DNA of 64,000 bases from CBDCXF01 sp965223755 (lineage in GTDB: Bacteria > Acidobacteriota > Thermoanaerobaculia > Multivoradales > JAHEKO01), in contig CBDCXF010000001.1 of the NCBI GenBank assembly GCA_965223755.1, positions 1,426,001 to 1,490,000 on the forward strand, given 5' to 3'. The notes under the pieces are model-generated. The model saw only the letters and a program-made list of their open reading frames with translations, did no database searches and was not told where the DNA came from. Below are positions 44,323 through 53,512 of this stretch, piece by piece (position 1 is the first letter of the stretch; every line of letters starts with the position of its first letter). A program made the translations under genes and the position numbers.

Positions 44323-44876
44323 TCAAGCCGCGACGCAACACCGCCGTTCTCCTGTTACTTTTTGTAGCGGCCGGATTTTTGGCCGCGTGCCAGGAACCGG
44401 AGCCAGAAGGGCCGCCCCCGGCCGAGCCATTCGAAAACGCGGCCCTGGCGATCGGAAGTGAGGGCCTCGGCGATTCTTGGGCTCTCGTTAGCAACGAGGA
44501 TCAGGAACTGGTTCTTTCCGACGGCGGTGATGGCGTCTTGACCATCTCGATGGGAGAGGCCACCTCCAGCCCCAACATTGTTGAAGCGGTGCGCGGCAAG
44601 CTCGCCGACTTCGACGCCATGGAGGGCGGAGAGAGCTTTGGCAATCAACAGCTCCAGGCGCCAATCGGTTTGGTCTATACCGCGCGAGGCCGCTATCCGG
44701 GCGAATCGGGAACCACCGAAGAATTCTGGGCGTATTGTGTCCACCCGCTGGGGGGACGCCTACTCGAGATGCTGTACACCTACCCTGCCGGCGACGACTC
44801 CCAGACCCGCGCTCAGAACCTCATCAACTTGTTCGGCTACCTTGAACCCCGCACGGGCGGCGAGATCGGTAGTTAG
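44319..44876 (+). CDS. Lipoprotein encoded with transhydrogenase
   Basis: 185 aa. Basic n-region KPRRN, hydrophobic core and lipobox FLAAC, then an acidic/Pro stretch (EPEPEGPPPAEP) and a domain of about 140 aa with no family I recognise. The ATG overlaps the pntB stop (ATGA), so it is translated with the pnt operon. No functional link between transhydrogenase and a lipoprotein is known to me. Confidence 0.75.
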   Translation: MIKPRRNTAVLLLLFVAAGFLAACQEPEPEGPPPAEPFENAALAIGSEGLGDSWALVSNEDQELVLSDGGDGVLTISMGEATSSPNIVEAVRGKLADFDAMEGGESFGNQQLQAPIGLVYTARGRYPGESGTTEEFWAYCVHPLGGRLLEMLYTYPAGDDSQTRAQNLINLFGYLEPRTGGEIGS

Positions 44877-44898
44877 CCGCAGTCCACTCGACTACCTC

Positions 44899-46755
44899 TC
44901 AGCCCCCAGTCGCGTAACGGGGTGAATACTGAAGTTCGTAAAGGCGCGAGTAGATCCCACCCGCGGCGAGCAATTCAGCGTGCGTCCCCTGCTCGCGCAG
45001 GCAACCCTGATGCAGCACAAGAACGCGATCGGCGCGCTGAATCGTCGACAAGCGATGGGCAATGACGACACTCGTGCGCCCCACCAACAATCGATCGAGA
45101 GCTGCCTGTACCAACTCTTCCGTGGCTGGATCGACCGACGAGGTGGCTTCGTCCAGGATCAGTACACGCGGATCGGCGGCCAGAGCGCGAGCGAAGGAAA
45201 GCAATTGCTTCTGCCCCACGGACAGCCCCGCACCGCGTTCGCGGAGCACGGTGTCGAATCCCTCCGGCAAGCCTTCAATCGCCGCGAGTATTTGAGCGTC
45301 TCGGGCGGCGAGTTCGACTGAGTTGGCCCCGTCGATATCGCCGCTTAGGTTATTGCGGCCTAGGTGAATATTTTCGGCTACCGAACCCGAGAACAGGAAC
45401 ACGTCCTGAAGCACCAGTCCACACGAGCCCCGCAATGAAGCCAGATCCCATGACCTTACGTCGCGATCGTCGAGCAGCACGGCGCCGGTGTCGACATCGT
45501 AGAAGCGCAGGATGAGATTGGCGAGAGTGGTTTTGCCGGCTCCCGTATGCCCGACCACCGCGACCGTCTCCCCCGGATCAATACGGAACGAAAGACCGCG
45601 CAGAACCGGTTCGTCAGGCAAGTACGAAAAATGGACATCACGAAACTCGATCGCTCCCCGCACCTGCCCGACATGAGCTGCTGTTGGAGACACGATTTGA
45701 GGTTGTCGGTCGAGTAGCTGAAAGATGCGCTCGGAGGCAGCCATTGCCGCCTGCAGAATGTTGTACTTCTCGGCCAAGTCCGAAAGCGGGCGATAAAAGC
45801 GCTGTGCATATTGCAGAAAGGCCACCAGCACTCCAACTGAGACCAGGCCTTTCCCCGCCAGGATGCCGCCGTACCAGAGAATCAAGCCAACGCCGATGGC
45901 GGTGAGCAGTTCCACCATGGGGTAATAGACCGCATAGTAAAAGATCGCCTGGACGTTGGCCTCGCGGTGGTCGTCGTTGATGTCTTCAAATTCTTCCATC
46001 GCCCGCTCCTCTGCGGTGAAGAGCTGCACCACCCACATCCCGGTGATGTGTTCTTGGAGGAACGAGTTAATTCGCGCCAAGCGTACGCGCACCTTGCGAT
46101 AGCTGTCGCGGGCGCGCAGGCGAAACCACACCGTAAGAGCCGCCAGACCAGGCAAGATGGCTAAGGTCAGCAACGCCAGCCTCCAGTCGAGCCAGATCAA
46201 TACGCCGAGGATTCCGCCGAGGAGGGCAATGTCTCCAAAGATCGCCACCACGCCCGAGGTGAACAACTCGTTGAGCGCGTCGACATCGTTGGTGGCGCGG
46301 GTCACCAGCCTCCCGATCGGGCGACGATCGAAAAACCCCACTTCCAGCCGCTGTAGGTGGGCGAAGATTTGCAACCGCAAATCCAGCAGAACTCTTTGAC
46401 CAAGGTTCTGCATCAACCAACTCTGGGCAAAAAGCACCACAAAGGTGGCGATCAGAGCCGCGACGTAGGCGACTCCAACCCAAGCCATCGCCTCGCTCAC
46501 GGTCAACGTTTCGTCAGCGAGCATCCCCCGCAGCCACATTCCCGGCTTTGAAGCTGACGAATCGACAGTTACGAGGGCATCGAGAGCGGCAGCGGTCAGC
46601 AATGGGCCAACAAGCTGCAACATTGCCGAAACCACGATCAACACCACCGCCGTGACGACTGTCCACCGGTAGGGACGCAGGTACGCCAACAGTCGGACGA
46701 AAAGACGGCGGTCGAATACGCGGCCAATAGTTTCTTCGTCGAATTGCGCCGCCAT
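44899..46755 (-). CDS. ABC exporter half-transporter with canonical Walker B (YheH-like)
   Basis: 618 aa from the ATG at 46755. Six helices (about residues 25-315), then the ATPase domain: Walker A GHTGAGKTT, signature LSVGQKQ (second Gly of LSGGQ changed to Val), Walker B VLILDEATSSVD with the catalytic Glu, and H-loop IAHRLST. It complements the half-transporter at 35636-37435, which keeps LSGGQ but lacks the Glu; together they fit an asymmetric heterodimeric exporter. The gene is convergent with the pnt operon. Confidence 0.88.
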   Translation of the reverse strand: MAAQFDEETIGRVFDRRLFVRLLAYLRPYRWTVVTAVVLIVVSAMLQLVGPLLTAAALDALVTVDSSASKPGMWLRGMLADETLTVSEAMAWVGVAYVAALIATFVVLFAQSWLMQNLGQRVLLDLRLQIFAHLQRLEVGFFDRRPIGRLVTRATNDVDALNELFTSGVVAIFGDIALLGGILGVLIWLDWRLALLTLAILPGLAALTVWFRLRARDSYRKVRVRLARINSFLQEHITGMWVVQLFTAEERAMEEFEDINDDHREANVQAIFYYAVYYPMVELLTAIGVGLILWYGGILAGKGLVSVGVLVAFLQYAQRFYRPLSDLAEKYNILQAAMAASERIFQLLDRQPQIVSPTAAHVGQVRGAIEFRDVHFSYLPDEPVLRGLSFRIDPGETVAVVGHTGAGKTTLANLILRFYDVDTGAVLLDDRDVRSWDLASLRGSCGLVLQDVFLFSGSVAENIHLGRNNLSGDIDGANSVELAARDAQILAAIEGLPEGFDTVLRERGAGLSVGQKQLLSFARALAADPRVLILDEATSSVDPATEELVQAALDRLLVGRTSVVIAHRLSTIQRADRVLVLHQGCLREQGTHAELLAAGGIYSRLYELQYSPRYATGG

Positions 46756-46869
46756 AGCGGCGCACCCTATCAGCGGCCACCGCACTCGAAGTCCTCTGTC
46801 GTGGGGCGACAGTGTGACGATCCGCTCTTTCTCACCTTGGGTGCTTCAGTTACACTGCCGAGCGATATT

Positions 46870-46901
46870 CCGGACCTGGGCGTTCCCGGACCTGGGCGTC
46901 C
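46870..46901. repeat. Two 16-bp tandem repeats upstream of pilT
   Basis: Units 46870-46885 and 46886-46901 are CCGGACCTGGGCGTYC, differing at one position, inside the short leader before the TTG start of pilT. Confidence 0.8.
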
Positions 46902-46918
46902 TCAGAGGGTTGTAGCTT

Positions 46919-48025
46919 TTGCTGACGAAAACGCTCAAAGACTTTCTCAAAGAAGCGGTCGAGCGCGGAGCTTCGGATCTGCACATTACCGCTGCATCCC
47001 CGCCGCAAATTCGTATCGATGGCGAGCTGGTGCAACTCAACCATGATCCGCTGCAGCCCTCGGAAACCAAGCGGCTCGCCTATTCGATCCTCACCGACAA
47101 CCAAAAACACCGGCTTGAAGAGGATTTGGAGATCGACTTCTCTTTCGGAATTCGCGATCTGGCCCGTTTTCGCGCCAACGTCTACCACCAGCGCGGCGCC
47201 CTAGCCGCCGCCTTTCGTCAGATCCCATTCGAAATCAGATCCTTTCGCGAATTGGGTCTGCCGCGGGTGGTTGAGTCTCTGTGCGACAAGCCGCGCGGCC
47301 TGGTGTTGGTAACCGGACCGACCGGTTCGGGTAAGAGCACCACGCTGGCGGCAATGCTCGACAAGCTCAATCATGAGCGCACCGCGCACATCGTCACCAT
47401 TGAGGACCCCATCGAATATTTGCACCACCACAAGAGTTGCGTAGTGAACCAGCGCGAAATCGGCCAGGACACTCATTCGTGGGAGTTCGCCATGAAGTCG
47501 CTGCTGCGCCAGGACCCGGACATCGCTCTCATCGGTGAAATGCGCGACCACACCACGGTCGAGTCGGCATTGCGGATTGCCGAAACCGGTCATCTAACCT
47601 TTGCAACACTGCATACCAATTCGGCACCGCAGACAATCAACCGCATAATCGACATCTTTCCAGCCCATCAGCAGGCGCAAGTGCGCGCCCAGCTTTCACT
47701 CGTTCTCGAAGGAATCTTGTGCCAGACATTGCTGCCGCGCGCGTCGGGCGAAGGGCGGGTGATGGCGATGGAAGTCATGATCCCGACCACCGCGATTCGC
47801 AACCTGATCCGCGAAGACAAGGTTCATCAGGTCTACGGCATGATGCAAGCGGGACAGGCTAAGCACTCGATGCAGACCTTCAATCAGGCGCTCGCGGCGC
47901 TCTACTTCAAGCGCTACATCACCAAGCAGATGGCGATCTCGCGCTCTTCGAAGCCGGAAGAGCTGCAAGAGATCTTCGATCGAGGCCCGGAATCACTAGC
48001 CCAAGTCATGGCCAATACGAGGTAA
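46919..48025 (+). CDS. pilT: Type IV pilus retraction ATPase PilT
   Basis: 368 aa. Hexameric ATPase that depolymerises the pilus. N-domain (about residues 1-110, VERGASDLHITAAS), Walker A GPTGSGKSTT, Asp box TIEDPIEYLH, Walker B DIALIGEMRD, His box TLHTNSA and the PilT-specific AIRNLIREDK. The start is TTG at 46919; an in-frame TAG sits two codons earlier, so no longer start exists. AGAGGG lies upstream. First gene of pilTCSR. Confidence 0.96.
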   Translation: MLTKTLKDFLKEAVERGASDLHITAASPPQIRIDGELVQLNHDPLQPSETKRLAYSILTDNQKHRLEEDLEIDFSFGIRDLARFRANVYHQRGALAAAFRQIPFEIRSFRELGLPRVVESLCDKPRGLVLVTGPTGSGKSTTLAAMLDKLNHERTAHIVTIEDPIEYLHHHKSCVVNQREIGQDTHSWEFAMKSLLRQDPDIALIGEMRDHTTVESALRIAETGHLTFATLHTNSAPQTINRIIDIFPAHQQAQVRAQLSLVLEGILCQTLLPRASGEGRVMAMEVMIPTTAIRNLIREDKVHQVYGMMQAGQAKHSMQTFNQALAALYFKRYITKQMAISRSSKPEELQEIFDRGPESLAQVMANTR

Positions 48026-48032
48026 TCCCCCA

Positions 48033-49241
48033 ATGCCCAATTTCAACTGGCGCGGACGCAATCGCAACGGTGAGTTGCAGAGCGGAGTGATCGCGGCCGA
48101 CTCGCGGACGGCGGCGATGACGATTCTCCGCCGGCAACAAATCCAAGTCGCAGGCTTGGCCGAACGCGAGACCGGATGGTTGGCGCGATTGGGTCTGCAA
48201 TTCAGAGTGCCGCAGAAATTGCTCGCAGTTTTCATGCGTCAGTTTTCGGTCATGCTCGAAGCGGGATTGCCCTTGGTGCAATGCCTCGAGATCCTCAGCG
48301 ATCAACAGGAGAAGAACAAAAAATTTCGCGCCATCCTCGATGAGGTCCGCTCCGATGTCGAAGGTGGGTCGTCTCTGGCCGATGCCATGGTCAAACAGCC
48401 CAAGGCTTTCGACGACTTGATTACTGCGATGGTTGAAGCCGGCGAGAGCGGCGGCGTTCTGGACGTTGTCCTGCGTCGACTAGCGGAATTCCTCGACAAA
48501 CTGGTCAAGTTGAAAGCTCAAGTTCGATCGGCTCTGCTCTATCCCGCGGCGGTGACCGTGGTCGCTATCATGGTCGTCTACATCATCCTTTGGAAAGTGA
48601 TCCCAGTTTTCGAGCAGCTCTACGCCGGCCTCGGCGGCGAGATGCCCTTTTTAACCCAGGTGGTGGTGGGCATCTCCAACTTCCTGGGCCGCTGGTCGCC
48701 GATGATTTTTCTCGGTGTCATCGTTTTGGTTCTTGGCATTCGTGTCTACTACCGGACGCCACGCGGACGACGTGTTATTGACCGAATCCTGCTGCGCATC
48801 CCGATCCTTGGGGACCTGCTGCTCAAGATCGCCGTTGCCCGGTTCGGCCGCACTCTTGCTACGCTGACAGTTTCCGGTGTCCCGATCCTGGAAGGACTGG
48901 ACATCACGGCGCGCACCGCTGGCAACTCTGTAATTGAAGATGCTGTCTACGACATTCGCACCGAAGTTGAGAAAGGACGGGAACTGTCGGGGCCGATGGC
49001 GGAAACCAAACGCTTTCCAAGCATGGCGGTGCAAATGGTCGCGGTGGGTGAACAGACCGGCGCCATCGATCAGTTGCTCACCAAAGTGGCAGATTTCTAC
49101 GAGCAGGAAGTCGACATCGCAGTCGAAGGACTGATGAAGCTGATCGAGCCGATGCTGATCGTTTTCCTCGGCGTCGTTATCGGTTTCATCGTTACCGCGA
49201 TGTACCTGCCGCTGTACTCGATGCTGTCAGAAATTAACTGA
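48033..49241 (+). CDS. pilC: Type IV pilus inner-membrane platform protein PilC
   Basis: 402 aa, GspF/PilC family: two cytoplasmic T2SSF domains (about residues 70-190 and 270-395, FMRQFSVMLEAGLPLVQCLE and FGRTLATLTVSGVPILEGL) and three transmembrane helices. Anchors the assembly/retraction motors under the pilus. 7 bp after pilT. No pilB in the window. Confidence 0.96.
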   Translation: MPNFNWRGRNRNGELQSGVIAADSRTAAMTILRRQQIQVAGLAERETGWLARLGLQFRVPQKLLAVFMRQFSVMLEAGLPLVQCLEILSDQQEKNKKFRAILDEVRSDVEGGSSLADAMVKQPKAFDDLITAMVEAGESGGVLDVVLRRLAEFLDKLVKLKAQVRSALLYPAAVTVVAIMVVYIILWKVIPVFEQLYAGLGGEMPFLTQVVVGISNFLGRWSPMIFLGVIVLVLGIRVYYRTPRGRRVIDRILLRIPILGDLLLKIAVARFGRTLATLTVSGVPILEGLDITARTAGNSVIEDAVYDIRTEVEKGRELSGPMAETKRFPSMAVQMVAVGEQTGAIDQLLTKVADFYEQEVDIAVEGLMKLIEPMLIVFLGVVIGFIVTAMYLPLYSMLSEIN

Positions 49242-49279
49242 CGGGTAGTCTTCATTCGGCGGTCGCTCCAGAGACGACC

Positions 49280-50923
49280 ATGTACAACGCAATAGTCAGC
49301 CTCCGACGGTTGATTTGGTCACGCCTGCTGGCCGCCAGCAGCGTGGCCGTCGTGTTGCTCGCCACACGTCTGACTCCACCAGGCGATGCCCTGCCCCTGC
49401 CCCAGGGACAGTGGTTGCTCTACGCCGTCGTCGGGTCGGTATTTCCGCTCACCTTCCTCTACCTCATCTGGCGACGTTTCGGACGCGATCTGGAGCGACA
49501 GGCCTATTTTCAGCTTGCCGTAGATATCGTCTTGATCAGTTTGCTCGTGCTCCATTTCGGACTCCGCAGCGCTTTTTCTGTTCTCTACTTCCCAGTTGTG
49601 GTTGCTGCTGCCGCCTTGGTTTCTCGCAAAGCAGCTTTCGCCCTCGCCGCCTTCGCTTCGTTCCTCTACAGCGGCCTAGTGATTTCCTTCTACAACGGTT
49701 GGCTGCGCGCCGCCGGCACCCCGGATCAGGCCGAAGATCTGTTTCTGGTCGTCTACAAGATCACCGCCCATGTGGTCGGTTTGTTTTTGGTCGCCTTTTT
49801 GATGTCGACCTTGGTCAGTAGGAGCGAAACCGTCGCCGGTCGATTAGCCTACGCCGAGCGTCGCTACCAGCGCCTCGAAGACCTCTATCGCAACGTTTTC
49901 GAGTCCATCGAGACCGGCGTCATCACCACCGACTTGGAAGGCCGCATCAGCAGCGCCAATCGAGCGGCTTGCGCCTTGTTCGGGATCACGGACCGACCGC
50001 AAAATCAGCCGACGAAAGCGTTTCGCGATCGTTTTCCCGAGGAGATCGTGAACTTCCTGACCGCTCCTGTGTCCGACGTTCGAAGCCAGCAATTGGAGGT
50101 GTCGATCCGCGGGGAAAGCCGGATACTCGCGGTAGCTGCGCGTCCGTTAGCCAGGGCCGATGGCGTTGCTGTCGGGCGCTGCATCACCATCGCCGACATC
50201 ACCGAAGAGCGGCGCCTAGAAGCGGAACTGCGCCTCAAGGAGCGCATGGCCGCTGCCGGAGAGTTAGCGGCGGGGCTGGCCCACGAAGTCGGCAATCCGC
50301 TCGCCGCTTTGGCCGGTTCGGCACAGCTCCTGGAGGATTCCGGATCTCATTCCAGCGGCGAGTTGAGGCTGCTGGGTGTCATACGTCGCGAGGCCAGCCG
50401 ACTTGACCGCACGATTAAGAACTTCCTCTCCTTCGCTCGCGGCGGAGAGCCGGTCGTGGAGGAGTTCGATTTGGCGGAGCTGGTTCGTGAGTGTTCCCAC
50501 CTGCTACGCAATAGCCCGGAATTTCTCCACGACCACCGATTGACATTGCGTGGAGCCGAAGAGCTGCATCCCATCGTCGCCGATCGCGACCAGATGGCAC
50601 AGATTTTTTGGAACTTGACCCAAAACGGACTGCGGGCGATGCCCGACGGCGGTGTTCTCGAAGTGGAAATGGCCTCCAACGCAGACGTGGTGAGCTTGAA
50701 GGTCATCGACCACGGCAAAGGAATCGATCCGCAGGATAAGGAGCGCCTGTTGACGCCTTTTCAGTCGGGATTCAAGGGAGGCGCCGGCATCGGCCTCTCC
50801 ATCATCTACCGCATCGTTGAAGAGCACGGCGGAAACATTACTCTGACTGACGTGCCTGGAGGCGGAACGTGTGCTGAAGTAGAGTTCCCGTCTGCCGCAG
50901 TCCAGCGCGCAGCCAGTTCATGA
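49280..50923 (+). CDS. pilS: Sensor histidine kinase PilS
   Basis: 547 aa. About five to six transmembrane helices (residues 15-180), a PAS domain (about 205-310, YRNVFESIETGVITTDLEG), then HisKA with the phospho-acceptor His in AGLAHEVGNPLA and the ATPase domain with FWNLTQNGLRAM, IDHGKGI and GGAGIGLSII. In known systems PilS senses pilin in the membrane and phosphorylates PilR. Placed next to pilTC and overlapping pilR. Confidence 0.93.
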   Translation: MYNAIVSLRRLIWSRLLAASSVAVVLLATRLTPPGDALPLPQGQWLLYAVVGSVFPLTFLYLIWRRFGRDLERQAYFQLAVDIVLISLLVLHFGLRSAFSVLYFPVVVAAAALVSRKAAFALAAFASFLYSGLVISFYNGWLRAAGTPDQAEDLFLVVYKITAHVVGLFLVAFLMSTLVSRSETVAGRLAYAERRYQRLEDLYRNVFESIETGVITTDLEGRISSANRAACALFGITDRPQNQPTKAFRDRFPEEIVNFLTAPVSDVRSQQLEVSIRGESRILAVAARPLARADGVAVGRCITIADITEERRLEAELRLKERMAAAGELAAGLAHEVGNPLAALAGSAQLLEDSGSHSSGELRLLGVIRREASRLDRTIKNFLSFARGGEPVVEEFDLAELVRECSHLLRNSPEFLHDHRLTLRGAEELHPIVADRDQMAQIFWNLTQNGLRAMPDGGVLEVEMASNADVVSLKVIDHGKGIDPQDKERLLTPFQSGFKGGAGIGLSIIYRIVEEHGGNITLTDVPGGGTCAEVEFPSAAVQRAASS

Positions 50924-52272
50924 GTCGAGCGAGAATCCTGATAGTTGACGACGAGGCCGGTCTGCTCGACATGGTCTCGGTGATGTTGGAGCAGGAAGGC
51001 TACTCCAGCACCCAAGCTGAATCATTGGAGCAGGCGCGTGAGCTACTTTCTAACGACAGCTTTCAGCTCGTCGTTTGTGATCTGCGCCTGGGCGACGGGC
51101 ACGGTTTCGATCTGCTGCGAGAACTGAACGAAGACAGTCGAGACATACCGGTCGTCATGATGACCGCATATGCCTCGACTGACTCGGCCATCGAAGCCAT
51201 GAAGCTCGGCGCCGAAGACTACATCTCCAAGCCATTCGATGTCTCCGAATTTCGTGACGTGGTGCGGACTGTGTTGGCGCGTAGCACGGCAGTTGGTGGA
51301 GAGGAGTTCGCCGGCACCACTCGAATCATCGGCCAAAGCCCGGCGATGGCGACCGTGCTGGAGACCATCGATCGTGTCGCTCGCTCCACTTCGACAGTTC
51401 TTATCCAAGGGGAGAGCGGCACCGGCAAGGAACTGGTGGCCAATGAGATTCATCGTCTGGGTCGCCATCCCGACGCTCCCTTTCTGTCGATCAACTGCGG
51501 CGCTCTTCCAGAGGGACTGCTGGAAAGCGAGTTGTTCGGGCATGTTCGCGGCGCGTTCACCGGAGCGGTGCGAGAAAAGCGGGGCCTTTTTCGCGAGGCC
51601 GGCCGCGGCACGCTATTTCTCGACGAGATCGGTGACATGAGCCTGCCGATGCAGGTTAAGTTGCTGCGGGCTCTGCAAGAGCGCACTGTGAGGCGGGTCG
51701 GCGGTAATCGCGAGGAGCCCTTCCACGCCCGTGTCATCGCCGCCACCCACCAGGATCTCGACACCAAGGTTCTGGACGGCACTTTTCGCGAGGATCTCTA
51801 CTACCGTATCAACGTGCTACCGGTGCGCATTCCACCCTTGCGCCAAAGACGTGAAGACATCGGGTTGTTGGTGCGCCATTTCCTGGCCCGGGCGCGGGAG
51901 CAAGGGCTCTCAAGTGAGATCAGCATCGAGGCGCTCAACGCCCTCGATCGCTATCGATGGCCGGGCAACGTCCGCGAGCTGGAAAATGTCATCGAGCGCG
52001 CCGCGACAATGGCGGGCAAGGCCACCATCACCGTCGAAAGCCTGCCGCCGGAGGTCCGCTCTCCCAACGCGCCCGGCTTTGTCGATGTCACGCTGCCCGA
52101 AGAAGGGCTCAACGTCGAGGACTACCTTGATTCCCTCCGTGCCGAGCTAATGCGGCAGGCTCTGGAGCGCTCCGACGGCAAGCAAACTCGAGCCGCGACG
52201 TTGGTGGGGATGTCGTTTCGTTCGTTTCGGTACTACGCCAAAAAGCTCGGTCTGACAGGCGGCGGTCGCTAG
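50920..52272 (+). CDS. pilR: Sigma-54-dependent response regulator PilR
   Basis: 450 aa. Receiver domain (residues 1-120; ILIVDDEAG, phospho-acceptor Asp in VVCDLRLGDG, ISKPFD), AAA+ sigma-54 interaction domain (about 140-375; GESGTGKE, HVRGAFTGAVREKRG, LDEIGDMSL, WPGNVRELENV) and a C-terminal Fis-type HTH (about 410-448). Drives pilin transcription in known systems. Its targets here may include sigma-54-like sites found in this window. ATGA overlap with pilS. Confidence 0.95.
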   Translation: MSRARILIVDDEAGLLDMVSVMLEQEGYSSTQAESLEQARELLSNDSFQLVVCDLRLGDGHGFDLLRELNEDSRDIPVVMMTAYASTDSAIEAMKLGAEDYISKPFDVSEFRDVVRTVLARSTAVGGEEFAGTTRIIGQSPAMATVLETIDRVARSTSTVLIQGESGTGKELVANEIHRLGRHPDAPFLSINCGALPEGLLESELFGHVRGAFTGAVREKRGLFREAGRGTLFLDEIGDMSLPMQVKLLRALQERTVRRVGGNREEPFHARVIAATHQDLDTKVLDGTFREDLYYRINVLPVRIPPLRQRREDIGLLVRHFLARAREQGLSSEISIEALNALDRYRWPGNVRELENVIERAATMAGKATITVESLPPEVRSPNAPGFVDVTLPEEGLNVEDYLDSLRAELMRQALERSDGKQTRAATLVGMSFRSFRYYAKKLGLTGGGR

Positions 52273-53121
52273 CTAGGGACTCGACTCGTCGCGGCGACGG
52301 ATCGCGATCATTTCGCCAACGATCGATACCGCCAGTTCGGCGGGAGTCTGAGCCCCAATCTCGAGGCCAATCGGAGCGTGCAGGGACTGCAAGTGAATCC
52401 CAGTGTCTTCCAAAGCGGCGCGGACTCGCTTCACTTTGCGCTGACTGCCCATAAGACCGACGTAACACAGGTTGTCGGTGAGATCTCGGGCCACCCTATT
52501 CAAGGCTAGCGTGTCTGTCTCCCAACTGCGGCTGACGACAGCGACGTAGACATCGCGGGCGCCAATGGCTGCACTCCAATCGCTTGACTGGCCGCCTTCA
52601 TCTTGGCCACCTTTATCCTCGGCCCTTTCAAGGCATACGAATTCGGTGCCCGCCGGAAAATCCTCTGGAAGCCGAAACTCTTCGCGGTCCTCAGCCACCA
52701 CGACATCGAAACCGCAAAGAGCCGCCTGAGTGGCGACCGCCTGGCCTACCGGGCCGCCGCCACAAACCAACGCAACAGGGTTAGCGGTAAGTGTTTCCAT
52801 CCAAACCTCAGCATAACCGCCGCAGTTCATTCCCGTGGCAACGCCTTTGGTCGAAGCTTCCGTCAGGTAATAGCGCTCGCGAAGGCTGCGGTCTCCACGG
52901 CCCAACATCGCCACCGCGTCGTTGAGCACACGGGCCTCGAACGCCCCCCCACCCAAGTTGCCGAAAGCGTTGCCTTCGGTATCGATCAGCTTTTTCCAAC
53001 CTGACTTGCAAGGAACCGAGCCACTGACCTCGACAACGTGACAAATTGCCAACCTTCCGACTATGGGAAGGCGCCGAGTCGCCTCGACCAAGACATCAGT
53101 TGGCTGAGGAGCTGGATTCAT
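52273..53121 (-). CDS. XdhC/CoxI-family molybdoenzyme maturation protein
   Basis: 282 aa from the ATG at 53121; the longer frame upstream is basic, low-complexity and unlikely to be translated. N-terminal XdhC domain (LAICHVVEVSGSVPCKSGWKKL) and a Rossmann-type XdhC_C domain (VCGGGPVGQAVATQAALCGFD is at about residues 120-140; YVGLMGSQRKVKRV later). Family members help sulfurate and insert the molybdenum cofactor. moeA lies about 1.3 kb away, but no molybdoenzyme gene is in the window. Convergent with pilR, whose stop it abuts. Confidence 0.88.
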   Translation of the reverse strand: MNPAPQPTDVLVEATRRLPIVGRLAICHVVEVSGSVPCKSGWKKLIDTEGNAFGNLGGGAFEARVLNDAVAMLGRGDRSLRERYYLTEASTKGVATGMNCGGYAEVWMETLTANPVALVCGGGPVGQAVATQAALCGFDVVVAEDREEFRLPEDFPAGTEFVCLERAEDKGGQDEGGQSSDWSAAIGARDVYVAVVSRSWETDTLALNRVARDLTDNLCYVGLMGSQRKVKRVRAALEDTGIHLQSLHAPIGLEIGAQTPAELAVSIVGEMIAIRRRDESSP

Positions 53122-53149
53122 CGACGCTGCAACGCGGGCAGGATCGGCC

Positions 53150-53485
53150 TCAGTCCGAGGAACTCGAAATCGACGCCTTGCTTGTCGACTTGGATTCTGG
53201 ATCGCTCGAGGACTTTGAGCTGTCGCTACTTGCCCCCTTGCCATCGCCGCTTTTGGCCCCGTCCGAGCTCGGTTCAGATGAGTCCGACTTGGACTTCGCC
53301 TCCTTCTTGTCGGCGTAGTCGGTGACGTACCAACCGCTGCCCTTGAACTGAAACGCCGGTGCCGAGAACAACTTCTCAAGCACTCCGTCGCATTCGGGGC
53401 ATTTGCTCACCGGGTCATCATTGATGCTCTGCAAAAATTCGTGCACCTGCTCGCAGGAAGTGCACCGATACTCGTAAATCGGCAT
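53150..53485 (-). CDS. FmdB-family zinc-ribbon protein
   Basis: 111 aa. MPIYEYRCTSCEQVHEF opens the FmdB zinc ribbon; Cys8/Cys11 and Cys29/Cys32 (CPEC) are the ligands. FSAPAFQFKGSGWYVTDY is the usual conserved end, followed by a Ser/Lys/Asp-rich disordered tail of about 50 residues. A regulatory role is usually assumed, without proof. Confidence 0.9.
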   Translation of the reverse strand: MPIYEYRCTSCEQVHEFLQSINDDPVSKCPECDGVLEKLFSAPAFQFKGSGWYVTDYADKKEAKSKSDSSEPSSDGAKSGDGKGASSDSSKSSSDPESKSTSKASISSSSD

Positions 53486-53512
53486 GGACAGAATTCTTCT
53501 TCCGATTGTTTG

